A DNA stretch of 9,454 bases from CAZKTS01 sp964555735 (GTDB lineage: Bacteria; Actinomycetota; Acidimicrobiia; IMCC26256; PALSA-555): the NCBI GenBank assembly GCA_964555735.1, contig CAZKTS010000008.1, positions 1-9,454 on the forward strand, written 5' to 3'. Under the pieces are notes generated by a model that worked only from the letters and a program-made list of their open reading frames with translations, did no database searches and was not told the origin of the DNA. Positions 1-6,506 of the stretch are shown here, piece by piece (positions within the stretch are counted from its first letter, which is position 1; each line of letters starts with the position of its first letter). The position numbers and the translations under genes were made by a program.

Positions 1-161
1 TGCTTCAGCCGGTAGGCGAACCGCCGCTTGCCCCAGATGTCGGTGGTGCCCATCTGGGCACCCTTGTCCTTGAGCAGCTGGATGTGGCGGTCGAGCGCGG
101 CGCGGATCTCGGAGTCCTCCAGATCCGCGTCGAAGATGACCATGACCTCGTACGGCCGCAT
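1..161 (-). CDS. rpsF: 30S ribosomal protein S6, N-terminal part (runs off window)
   Basis: Ribosomal protein S6 binds 16S rRNA together with S18 in the platform of the small subunit. The first 53 codons are visible. They begin MRPYEVMVIFDADLED and continue to DIWGKRRFAYRLK, which matches the S6 family start (a beta strand RxYEvmvI, then a helix, then the xxWGkRrfAY strand). Full-length S6 is about 95-100 residues, so roughly half is outside the window. The ATG at 161-159 is preceded by a perfect AAGGAGGT Shine-Dalgarno at 176-169 with 7 nt spacing, which fixes the start. In most bacteria rpsF heads an operon with ssb, rpsR and rplI; those would lie beyond the left edge. The leader contains repeats and a hairpin, described separately. 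Confidence 0.95.
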   Translation of the reverse strand, partial: MRPYEVMVIFDADLEDSEIRAALDRHIQLLKDKGAQMGTTDIWGKRRFAYRLK

Positions 162-166
162 GGGCC

Positions 167-202
167 GGACCTCCTTCGGACCACCTTCCGGACCTCGGAA
201 GG
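167..202 (-). promoter_or_regulatory. rpsF leader: hairpin plus duplicated Shine-Dalgarno-like unit
   Basis: On the minus strand, CCTTCCG (202-196) and CGGAAGG (190-184) form a perfect 7-bp stem with a 5-nt loop AGGTC, 7 nt before the true Shine-Dalgarno (176-169). The strand also carries two near-copies of an 11-12 nt unit: GGAAGGTGGTCC (189-178) and GAAGGAGGTCC (177-167). The upstream unit contains AAGGTGGT, one base from the true AAGGAGGT, and part of it lies in the hairpin's 3' arm. The 5' arm CCTTC could pair instead with GAAGG of the real Shine-Dalgarno, which would occlude it. S6:S18 autoregulatory leaders are known upstream of rpsF in many bacteria. I cannot show that this matches that RNA family. 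Confidence 0.4.
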
Positions 203-272
203 GGGCTCTCCCTGTCGCCGCACCGAGGATCGGGGCTGCCGCGAGAGCAGGTGTCGAGTTGTGAAGGAAGCG

Positions 273-278
273 AGGCTA
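273..278 (-). promoter_or_regulatory. candidate -10 box for rpsF
   Basis: The minus strand reads TAGCCT, which fits the actinobacterial TANNNT -10 pattern. It would place transcription start near 266 and give a leader of about 105 nt holding the hairpin and repeats. No convincing -35 hexamer is visible 16-18 nt upstream. Confidence 0.3.
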
Positions 279-305
279 CCAGTGCGATGGCCGGCGCTGC
301 CCCTC

Positions 306-320
306 GGGCTCGACGAGCCC
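306..320 (-). terminator. small inverted repeat between the DUF192 gene and rpsF
   Basis: GGGCTC and GAGCCC flank a 3-nt centre (GAC on the plus strand), giving a 6-bp GC stem about 60 nt past the DUF192 stop and upstream of the rpsF -10 candidate. There is no U-tract on either strand. It could be a weak terminator for the panB-DUF192 unit or have no role. Confidence 0.25.
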
Positions 321-380
321 CGGGCGATTCGGTGTCGGGACGACCGTACCGACGGGGTGTGACAGGCGCGGCGGGCGCGG

Positions 381-859
381 TCAGCCGGTGAGTCGGCCGC
401 GCGGGAGGTCGTCGGCCAGGGTCTCGAGCGCATACGTGAACTCGCCGTCGGCCCGGTAGACGGGGCACTCGGACTCGTCGTCGGGGCAGGGCTCCATCCG
501 GAGGCGGTCGACGACTCGGCCATCGTCGTCGTAGAAGCCGATGTCGAGCGCCACCGGCACGGTCGACATCGTGAAGCCCGTCGACGTCGGACCGTCGAAC
601 ACGAAGAGCATGCCGTCGTAGCGGCCGATGTCGGCGCGGGCCCGGAGGCCCTGGACCCGCTCGCCCTCGTCGTCGGCGACCACGACCCGGAGGCGGTCCT
701 CACCCACGTGCACCCGGGTCTGGGTGAGGTCGGTGAACGGCGCGCGCGCCGGACGGGCGCGTTCCAGCGCCTGATCGATGGAGCGCGTGGCGGCGCCCGC
801 AGGGCTCGCCAGCAGGACGACCAGGCCGAGCGCCGCCGGCAGCGACGCGCGGACCCGGA

Positions 860-863
<4 letters not shown>
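381..863 (-). CDS. Secreted DUF192 family protein
   Basis: The product is 160 residues with an N-terminal signal peptide: basic start MIRVR, hydrophobic core to about residue 19, and likely cleavage after AGA near residue 24. There is no lipobox cysteine, so it should be released or stay in the envelope. Residues about 50-155 form a DUF192 domain, with GMLFVFD at 84-90, FTMSTVPVALDIGFYDDDGRVV at about 97-118, then Cys126 and Cys133 in the family's Cys-x(n)-Cys segment. The molecular function of DUF192 is unknown. The start is GTG at 863-861, sharing GTGA with the panB stop, which suggests translational coupling. The pairing with panB is not obviously biochemical and may only reflect shared transcription. 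Confidence 0.85.
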
Positions 864-1774
<911 letters not shown>

Positions 1775-1823
1775 CTCGTGACCTCCACCGTCCAGGGCAC
1801 CCACGGCTCCCGGCAGTGACCGC

Positions 1824-1829
1824 AGCGTA
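1824..1829 (-). promoter_or_regulatory. candidate -10 box for panB
   Basis: The minus strand reads TACGCT (TANNNT) in the 91-bp gap between the Ig-like gene and panB, giving a leader of about 40 nt before the ATG at 1774. No good -35 is visible. It supports transcription of panB-DUF192 apart from the gene upstream. Confidence 0.35.
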
Positions 1830-1865
1830 GCCCCGGCCACGAGGGGTCGCGCCACACGCTCGTCG

Positions 1866-2495
1866 CTAGACCGGGATGCCGAAGAACTGCACGGAGGTCG
1901 TCTTCTGCGACTGCCCGCCGGGGCCCTTCGCGGTCACCGTGTACGTGTGGGTCTGCCCCTGGCTCGGGGGCGGGCAGCCCGGCGTGAAGGTCACGGAGCC
2001 CGACGGCCCGTACGTGCCGTAGATGCCCGGGCCGTCGACCGACAACGTCGTCTGGTTGGCGTTGCTGGTGCTCCAGGAGATCGTCACCGAGGGGTTGCTG
2101 CCCTGGAGGCAGTTGACGGACGACGGGTTCGCGCTCAGCGAGGTCACCTGCGGACCGGCCGGCGGCGCGGTGGGCGGCGCGGTCGGCGGGGTGGTCGCGC
2201 TGGTCGTGCTCGTCGGTGCCGACGTCGAGGTGGTGGACGACGTCGACGAGGACGACGAGGAGGTGCTCGACGAATCGGTCGCCACCGCGTCGTCACCGCC
2301 ACCGCTCGCGAGCACCGCGATGAGCGCGCCGACGAGGACGCCGAGCACGAGGACACCGCCGACGATCATCCAGAGCGTGCGCCGGTTGCCCTCGTCGCCG
2401 TCGTCGTCACCGCCACCCGGCGCGGGTGGGACCGGCGGCGATCCGCCGCCCACCGGCTCGGTCGGCATCGCCTGCGTCGCGTCGTCCTCGGGCAT
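1866..2495 (-). CDS. Membrane-anchored protein with Ser/Thr-rich linker and Ig-like extracellular domain
   Basis: I do not recognise a named gene. The 209-residue product has four parts. Residues 1-40 are a Pro/Gly/Asp-rich cytoplasmic tail. Residues 41-63 are one transmembrane helix (LWMIVGGVLVLGVLVGALIA), preceded by Arg38-Arg39. Residues about 73-112 are a low-complexity Ser/Thr/Pro/Ala linker. Residues about 113-209 look like an Ig or fibronectin-type beta sandwich (LSANPSSV, VTISWSTSNANQTTLSV, TYTVTAKGPGGQSQKTTSV), with two cysteines that could form a disulfide. The topology, inside N-terminus and outside C-terminus, follows the positive-inside rule. Similar tails occur on actinobacterial Ser/Thr kinases and penicillin-binding proteins, but no catalytic domain is present here. 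The ATG at 2495 has AAGGAG 8 nt upstream. A cell-wall or surface-binding role is a guess. Confidence 0.8.
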   Translation of the reverse strand: MPEDDATQAMPTEPVGGGSPPVPPAPGGGDDDGDEGNRRTLWMIVGGVLVLGVLVGALIAVLASGGGDDAVATDSSSTSSSSSSTSSTTSTSAPTSTTSATTPPTAPPTAPPAGPQVTSLSANPSSVNCLQGSNPSVTISWSTSNANQTTLSVDGPGIYGTYGPSGSVTFTPGCPPPSQGQTHTYTVTAKGPGGQSQKTTSVQFFGIPV

Positions 2496-2560
2496 GGTCC
2501 TGGCTCCTTCGGTGGTGTCGTGATCCGCCCGTCCTGACGGACGACGAGGGTCGGGGCTTA

Positions 2561-2574
2561 CGGCTGATCAGCCG
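2561..2574 (-). terminator. 14-bp palindrome just after the DUF5318 gene
   Basis: CGGCTGATCAGCCG is a perfect palindrome starting 6 nt past the DUF5318 stop. It can fold as a 5-bp stem with a GATC loop. No U-tract follows on the minus strand, so it is either a weak terminator or a protein-binding site ahead of the Ig-like gene. The rest of the 85-bp gap shows no convincing promoter. Confidence 0.3.
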
Positions 2575-2580
2575 AGGTGG

Positions 2581-2946
2581 TCAGCCGACGTGGCGACGGC
2601 CGTGGAGCTCGTGACGCTGGAGGTGGTTCCAGCGGCAGTCGAGGCAGACCTCGACGACGTAGCGCGAGAACTCCTCGTGGCGCTCCTCGAGCTTGGCCAG
2701 CTCCACGTCCGACGTGATGCAGCGGCCGTTCGCGGTGCGCAGCGCGTCGCCGTAGACGTAGGACACGAGTCGGAGATGGCCGCTGCCGCACACCGGGCAG
2801 TCGCCGCCCGCCTCTTCGCCGACGTGGCGCCCCGCCCGCAGCAGCTCGGGGTGGGCGTCGCAGACGTCGTTGCGGCCACGCTTGCCGGCGCGGAGGTCGC
2901 GCAGCACCGCACGACGGGCGAGTGCGTAGTCGACGTGCCTCCGCAT
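2581..2946 (-). CDS. DUF5318 family zinc-ribbon protein
   Basis: The 121-residue protein resembles the actinobacterial DUF5318 family: MRRHVDYALARRAVLRDL, then DVCDAHPELLRAG, a first knuckle CPVC (50-53), LVSYVYGDALR, EEFSRYVVEVCLDC (second knuckle CLDC 101-104), and RWNHL. The four cysteines probably bind one zinc ion. The function is unknown. I chose ATG 2946-2944 because the family begins there and the in-frame extension to 3024 has no family features. No Shine-Dalgarno precedes it. Instead a -10 hexamer lies 8 nt upstream, which suggests a leaderless message. In mycobacteria a DUF5318 gene also sits beside the PadR-ino1 pair, and the same divergent arrangement is seen here. Chemical role and partner are not inferable. 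Confidence 0.88.
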   Translation of the reverse strand: MRRHVDYALARRAVLRDLRAGKRGRNDVCDAHPELLRAGRHVGEEAGGDCPVCGSGHLRLVSYVYGDALRTANGRCITSDVELAKLEERHEEFSRYVVEVCLDCRWNHLQRHELHGRRHVG

Positions 2947-2954
2947 CGTGGGTG

Positions 2955-2960
2955 AGTGTA
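2955..2960 (-). promoter_or_regulatory. -10 box for the DUF5318 gene (probably leaderless)
   Basis: The minus strand reads TACACT, a TANNNT match, with only 8 nt between it and the ATG at 2946. Transcription would start at or next to the A of the ATG. There is no clear -35. Leaderless messages are common in actinobacteria. Confidence 0.45.
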
Positions 2961-3045
2961 GGCACCGGATCTCGGCCCGGCTCGCGGCGCTCGACTGCCC
3001 CAGATCTGGCGCCTGCACGGGCACCTCGACGAGGCGGCCCCCGAC

Positions 3046-3074
3046 TTGACCATCCTCCCGAACGCCGTCATACT
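3046..3074 (+). promoter_or_regulatory. Sigma-70-type promoter of the padR-ino1 operon
   Basis: TTGACC (3046-3051) and CATACT (3069-3074) are separated by 17 nt, the best -35/-10 pair in the window. Read with the alternative -10 TACTCT (3071-3076), the spacer is 19 nt. The predicted start of transcription, about 3081, falls at the first base of the first CGATATATCG palindrome. Confidence 0.65.
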
Positions 3075-3080
3075 CTCCCT

Positions 3081-3105
3081 CGATATATCGCCCCGATATA
3101 TCGGG
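3081..3105 (+). promoter_or_regulatory. Tandem palindromic operator, likely bound by the PadR regulator
   Basis: The 10-bp perfect palindrome CGATATATCG occurs at 3081-3090 and 3094-3103, separated by CCC, with centres 13 bp apart. The second extends to a 14-bp perfect palindrome, CCCGATATATCGGG (3092-3105). Such AT-rich blocks stand out sharply in this GC-rich sequence. They sit at the predicted transcription start and 40 bp ahead of the regulator's GTG, which is the layout expected for autorepression. PadR dimers bind palindromes of about this size. The protein-site link is inferred from position. Confidence 0.7.
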
Positions 3106-3144
3106 CCGTCATCCGGCGGCGCCCGACCACCCCCGGAGTCCACC

Positions 3145-3834
3145 GTGCTGGAGCTCGCCGTCCTGGGACTGCTCAAGGAGCAGCCGCTGCATGGCTACGA
3201 GCTGAAGAAGCGCCTCGGCGAGACCCTGGGCTTCCTGTGGGGCGTCTCGTACGGGTCCCTCTATCCCGCGCTGCGCCGGCTCGAGAAGGACGGCGCGATC
3301 GAGATCGTGACGCCGACGGCGGCGCCCAGCGCGGCCCCGGTGCCGACGGGCTCCGTGACCGGCGACCTCGCGGCGGCGCGGCTTCGCTCGGTGGCCGACC
3401 GGGTCGCCGGGGGCCGGCGCACTCGGAAGGCCTACCGGATCACCGAGCGCGGCGAGGCGCTCTTCGTCGAGCTGCTCCTCGCCGACGACGACCGGGCCGA
3501 CGCCGACCGCGCGTTCGCGCTCAAGCTCGCGTTCTGCCGGCACCTGCCGAGCCGCGACCGCCTCCTCCTCCTGGAGCGCCGACGCGACGCGCTGCAGGCC
3601 CGCCTGGCGCCGGCGCGGCACTCCGCCCGCACGGCCAGCGCTCCCGCACCCGGCTCGGAGGACCGCTACACGCGGAGCCTCCTCGAGCACCGCACCCGAT
3701 CGACCCAACGCGACCTCGAGTGGGTCGAGGGGCTCATCGCGCTCGAGCGCGGCGACGCCCCCGACACCGCGGTCGAGGAAGCGCCCGAACCCACCGAGAT
3801 CTCCGAGATCCAGAGCGAAGGAGCCCCGGCATGA
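3145..3834 (+). CDS. PadR family transcriptional regulator
   Basis: The 229-residue protein has an N-terminal PadR winged helix-turn-helix: LELAVLGLLKEQPLHGYELKKRL (2-24), then GVSYGSLYPALRRLEKDGAIE (33-53), and KAYRITERGEALF (95-107) as the second wing strand. The wing between about residues 55 and 93 is unusually long and Ala/Pro-rich. The C-terminal half (about 115-210) is helical like the PadR C-terminal dimerisation domain, including a YTRSLLEHRT segment. The start is GTG 3145, with GGAG 6 nt upstream. A TTG start at 3046 is in frame but is the -35 box, and that reading would translate the operator. The stop overlaps the ino1 start (ATGA). It probably represses its own operon and may sense a product of inositol metabolism; the ligand is unknown. 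Confidence 0.9.
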   Translation: MLELAVLGLLKEQPLHGYELKKRLGETLGFLWGVSYGSLYPALRRLEKDGAIEIVTPTAAPSAAPVPTGSVTGDLAAARLRSVADRVAGGRRTRKAYRITERGEALFVELLLADDDRADADRAFALKLAFCRHLPSRDRLLLLERRRDALQARLAPARHSARTASAPAPGSEDRYTRSLLEHRTRSTQRDLEWVEGLIALERGDAPDTAVEEAPEPTEISEIQSEGAPA

Positions 3835-4928
3835 CTGGGCAGTCCACCACCAACCCGTCCGGCAAGGTCCGTGTCGCGATCGCCGGCGTCGGCAACTGCG
3901 CGAGCAGCCTCGTGCAGGGCGTCGAGTACTACCGCGACGCCGACCCGAACGAAGAGGTGCCCGGCCTGATGCACGTCGTGCTCGGCGGGTACCACGTGGG
4001 CGACGTCGAGTTCGTCGCCGCGTTCGACGTCGACGCCGAGAAGGTCGGCGTCGACCTGGGCAAGGCGATCAGCGCCGGCCCGAACAACACGATCAAGTTC
4101 GCCGAGGTAGGCGAGCTCGGCGTGCAGGTGCAGCGCGGCCCGACCCACGACGGCCTCGGCGAGTTCTACCGCGAGATCGTGGAGGAGTCGCCGGCCGAGC
4201 CGGTCGACGTCGCCCAGGCGCTGCGTGACGCCAAGGCCGACGTGCTCGTGAGCTACCTCCCCGTCGGGTCCGAGGACGCCCAGCGCTACTACGCGCAGGC
4301 GTGCCTCGACGCCGGCGTCGGGTTCGTGAACGCCATCCCGGTGTTCATCGCGAGCGACCCCGAGTGGGCCACGAAGTTCGCCAACGCCGGGGTGCCGATC
4401 GTGGGCGACGACATCAAGAGCCAGGTGGGCGCCACGATCGTCCACCGCATCCTCACCCGCCTGTTCGAGGACCGCGGCGTCGAGCTGGACCAGACGTACC
4501 AGCTCAACTTCGGCGGGAACATGGACTTCAAGAACATGCTCGAGCGCAAGCGGCTCAAGTCGAAGAAGATCTCCAAGACCCAGTCGGTGACGAGCCAGAT
4601 GGACACGCCGGTCGAGGCCGAGCACGTGCACATCGGCCCGTCGGACCACGTGCCGTGGCTCGACGACCGCAAGTGGGCCTACATCCGCCTCGAGGGCCGC
4701 AACTTCGGTGACGTGCCCCTGAACGTCGAGCTCAAGCTCGAGGTGTGGGACTCGCCCAACTCCGCCGGCGTCATCATCGACGCGGTGCGCTGCGCCAAGG
4801 TCGCCAAGGACCGCGGCATCGGTGGTCCGCTGCTCGGCCCGTCGGCCTACTTCATGAAGTCGCCGCCGGTGCAGTACACCGACGAAGAGGCCCGCGACAT
4901 GGTGGAGGCGTTCGGCCGCGGCGAGTGA
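3831..4928 (+). CDS. ino1: Inositol-3-phosphate synthase
   Basis: Ino1 converts glucose-6-phosphate to 1D-myo-inositol-3-phosphate using bound NAD+, the first step to phosphatidylinositol and, in actinobacteria, mycothiol. The 365-residue product has an N-terminal Rossmann segment VRVAIAGVGNCASSLVQGVE (13-32) and the catalytic/tetramerisation signature LNFGGNMDFKNML (225-237), followed by ERKRLKSKKISKTQSV with the conserved lysines. DHVPWLDDRKWAYIRLEG and a C-terminal return to the Rossmann domain (GPSAYFMKSPP) also match the actinobacterial family and its usual length of about 360-370. The ATG at 3831 overlaps the PadR stop by four bases and has AAGGAG 7 nt upstream. Expression should follow the padR promoter and operator. 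The final codons, VEAFGRGE-stop, are duplicated downstream. Confidence 0.96.
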   Translation: MTGQSTTNPSGKVRVAIAGVGNCASSLVQGVEYYRDADPNEEVPGLMHVVLGGYHVGDVEFVAAFDVDAEKVGVDLGKAISAGPNNTIKFAEVGELGVQVQRGPTHDGLGEFYREIVEESPAEPVDVAQALRDAKADVLVSYLPVGSEDAQRYYAQACLDAGVGFVNAIPVFIASDPEWATKFANAGVPIVGDDIKSQVGATIVHRILTRLFEDRGVELDQTYQLNFGGNMDFKNMLERKRLKSKKISKTQSVTSQMDTPVEAEHVHIGPSDHVPWLDDRKWAYIRLEGRNFGDVPLNVELKLEVWDSPNSAGVIIDAVRCAKVAKDRGIGGPLLGPSAYFMKSPPVQYTDEEARDMVEAFGRGE

Positions 4929-5004
4929 GCACCGCGTCCGGACGGACGCCGGGCCCGAGCGGCCCGAGCGAGAATGTGGAGGCGTTCGGCCGCGGCGAGT
5001 GAGC
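4902..5004 (+). repeat. 29-bp direct repeat of the ino1 3' end (4902-4930 and 4976-5004)
   Basis: The 29 bases that encode VEAFGRGE, the TGA stop and the next two bases occur identically at 4902-4930 and 4976-5004, offset 74 bp. The match stops abruptly at both ends. The 45 bp between them are not repeated as a block but hold a tandem 9-mer, GGCCCGAGC (4952-4960, 4961-4969). The second copy lies just ahead of the beta-helix gene and is in no recognised gene. It looks like a recombination or duplication scar. Confidence 0.9.
4934..4949 (+). terminator. hairpin just after the ino1 stop
   Basis: GCGTCC and GGACGC form a 6-bp stem with a GGAC loop, starting 6 nt after the TGA. No U-tract follows. 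U-poor hairpins are frequent at actinobacterial gene ends, so a terminator role for padR-ino1 is possible. It lies between the two copies of the 29-bp repeat. Confidence 0.4.
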
Positions 5005-5019
5005 CGGGGCGACCTCCGC

Positions 5020-5025
5020 TAGGTT
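5020..5025 (+). promoter_or_regulatory. candidate -10 box for the beta-helix gene
   Basis: TAGGTT fits TANNNT and lies 32 nt before the chosen GTG at 5058, giving a leader of about 25 nt with a GGAAGG ribosome site. Any -35 would fall within the second copy of the 29-bp repeat, and none is convincing. Confidence 0.3.
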
Positions 5026-5057
5026 CTCGTCGTCTCGTGAGCGAGGAAGGCAGGGGC

Positions 5058-6440
5058 GTGCGGCGACGGCTGGCGATCACCATGGTGCTCGGCGTCGTTG
5101 CCGCGGCCACGTTCGCCGTCGTCGGCCCGCCGGCCGGGGCGGCGCCGACCACCTGGACCGTCACCACCACCGCCGACCCCGGCGACGGCACGTGCGACAG
5201 CTCGTGCTCGCTGCGCGACGCGCTGCTCGCCGTCAACGCCAACGCCGACGACGACGTCATCGAGATCCCAGCCGGGCTCGGCACCATCACGCTCGACGGC
5301 ACGCTCCCGGCGCTCCAGTACACGGCCAGCCCCGGCAGCCTCACGATCAACGGTCACGGCAACGCCGTCGTGCAGCCCGGTGCGGCCAAGCACGGGCTCG
5401 ACCGCACCGGTAACGCACCGCTGACGATCAACGACTTCGACATCACCGGCACCGACGAGGGCGTCAACGTGACCGGCAACGGTGCCGTGGTGATCGCCGA
5501 CTCGGTCATCACCGGGGGCGACCGCGGGATGGTCCTCAACGGCCCCGCCGTCTTCCAGGTCGACCGATCGACGATCACGGGTCCCAACCTCGGGTTCCTG
5601 CACTTCGGCACGTCGACCGTGACCGATTCGACGATCGAGGGCGGCCTGCAGACCAACACCGCGGTGGTGACCGGGTCCACCGTCACCGGGACCGCCGGCG
5701 GCGATGGCATCTCGGCCGCGAGCATCACGGTGAGCAGCTCCCGGGTGTCGGCCGGCCTCCGCGGGCTCGTCTCGGCCGGGACGCCGACCCTCTTGGTGGT
5801 CTCCGACTCCCAGATCAGCGGCGCGAACGCGTCCGTGCAGGCCGGCGTCAACATGCTCGCCATCCGCTCGACCTTCACGACGCCGAACAACTTCAACGTC
5901 TCGGCCGACGGCTTCACGGCCACACTCGTCAACTCGACGGTGAGCGGCCACTCGGGTCTCGGCGTCCGCGCGAGGAACCTCGTGCTCCTGTACACGACGA
6001 TCTCGGGCACCGGCACGAACCTGGTCGTCGGCCAAGGTGGCATCGGCTCCCTGACGAGCTTCGGCACGGTGGTCGCCGGCGGAGGAACGTGCAGCTTCCT
6101 CGCCGGCAGCGCCACGGCGACGCTCGGGTACAACTACGAGCAGGGCAACGACACCTGCGGCTTCGGGGCCGCTCCGGGCGACGTCGTGAACGGCGCGGAC
6201 CCGCAGCTCGGCGCCCTCGCCGCGAACGGTGGCATCGGGCTGACCCACCTGCCGGCGGCGAACAGCCCCCTCCTCGACCGGATCCCGGTGGCTGCGTGCC
6301 CCGGCCCGGGCGGCACGCTCCCGACCATCACCACCGACGAGCGCGGCGTCGCCCGGCCCCAAGGCTCGGGCTGTGACATCGGCGCCGTCGAAGTGGTCGT
6401 GGCGACGTTCACGAGCGACGACCTCGACTTCACGGGCTGA
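5058..6440 (+). CDS. Secreted right-handed beta-helix protein with choice-of-anchor Q-like domain
   Basis: The 460-residue product starts with a signal peptide (MRRR, hydrophobic core 5-23, likely cleavage after AGA at 28). A CSLREA-like segment follows, with Cys46 and CSLRDALLAVN (50-60). Residues about 85-370 are Ser/Thr/Gly/Val-rich, with irregular repeats such as VVIADSVITGG, FQVDRSTITG and VVTGSTVTG, as expected for parallel beta-helix coils. The C-terminus (about 379-455; DPQLGALAANGG, SPLLDRIP, TTDERGVARPQG, CDIGAVE) matches the choice-of-anchor Q domain. No sorting motif or transmembrane anchor follows; the protein ends 15 residues later. The chosen GTG at 5058 has GGAAGG 7 nt upstream and gives a clean signal peptide; GTG 5037 and ATG 4974 are less likely. 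Possible roles are polysaccharide or surface binding. No catalytic residues can be assigned. Confidence 0.85.
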   Translation: MRRRLAITMVLGVVAAATFAVVGPPAGAAPTTWTVTTTADPGDGTCDSSCSLRDALLAVNANADDDVIEIPAGLGTITLDGTLPALQYTASPGSLTINGHGNAVVQPGAAKHGLDRTGNAPLTINDFDITGTDEGVNVTGNGAVVIADSVITGGDRGMVLNGPAVFQVDRSTITGPNLGFLHFGTSTVTDSTIEGGLQTNTAVVTGSTVTGTAGGDGISAASITVSSSRVSAGLRGLVSAGTPTLLVVSDSQISGANASVQAGVNMLAIRSTFTTPNNFNVSADGFTATLVNSTVSGHSGLGVRARNLVLLYTTISGTGTNLVVGQGGIGSLTSFGTVVAGGGTCSFLAGSATATLGYNYEQGNDTCGFGAAPGDVVNGADPQLGALAANGGIGLTHLPAANSPLLDRIPVAACPGPGGTLPTITTDERGVARPQGSGCDIGAVEVVVATFTSDDLDFTG

Positions 6441-6473
6441 AGCACCCACGACCCGCGTTCTGGGCACGTTCGT

Positions 6474-6488
6474 CCACCGCTGCGGTGG
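6474..6488. terminator. hairpin between the convergent beta-helix gene and pcnA
   Basis: CCACCGC and GCGGTGG surround a single T (6-bp stem with a 3-nt loop in practice), 34 nt past the beta-helix stop and 19 nt past the pcnA stop on the other strand. It is symmetric and well placed to serve both convergent genes. No U-tract is present. Confidence 0.45.
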
Positions 6489-6506
6489 CTCAGCGTTCCG
6501 AGAACC

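Noticed and set aside
28..362. Short plus-strand frames across the rpsF start and leader.
   Set aside because: They run antisense to rpsF, lack family features, and the leader's structure is better explained on the minus strand.
2160..2290. GTC/GTCG-rich low-complexity tract that might be a repeat array.
   Set aside because: It is the reverse complement of the Ser/Thr-rich linker codons of the Ig-like protein. Unit lengths are irregular, and there are no spacers as in CRISPR arrays.
2922..3830. A long plus-strand reading frame upstream of and continuous with ino1 (668 codons in all).
   Set aside because: The first 300 codons are Arg/Pro/Ala-rich, lie in a different frame over the PadR gene and the operator, and resemble no family. 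The ino1 homology starts at 3831, where a good ribosome site is present.
4976..5004. The second copy of the ino1 tail as part of a coding gene for the beta-helix protein (ATG at 4974).
   Set aside because: In that frame the repeat is read differently from the ino1 codons and gives an Arg-rich start with no signal peptide. GTG 5058 has a good ribosome site and a clean signal peptide.
5019..6467. A 482-codon minus-strand open frame opposite the beta-helix gene.
   Set aside because: The plus strand carries a signal peptide and two recognisable domains. The minus-strand product is an Arg/Gly/Asp-rich shadow.
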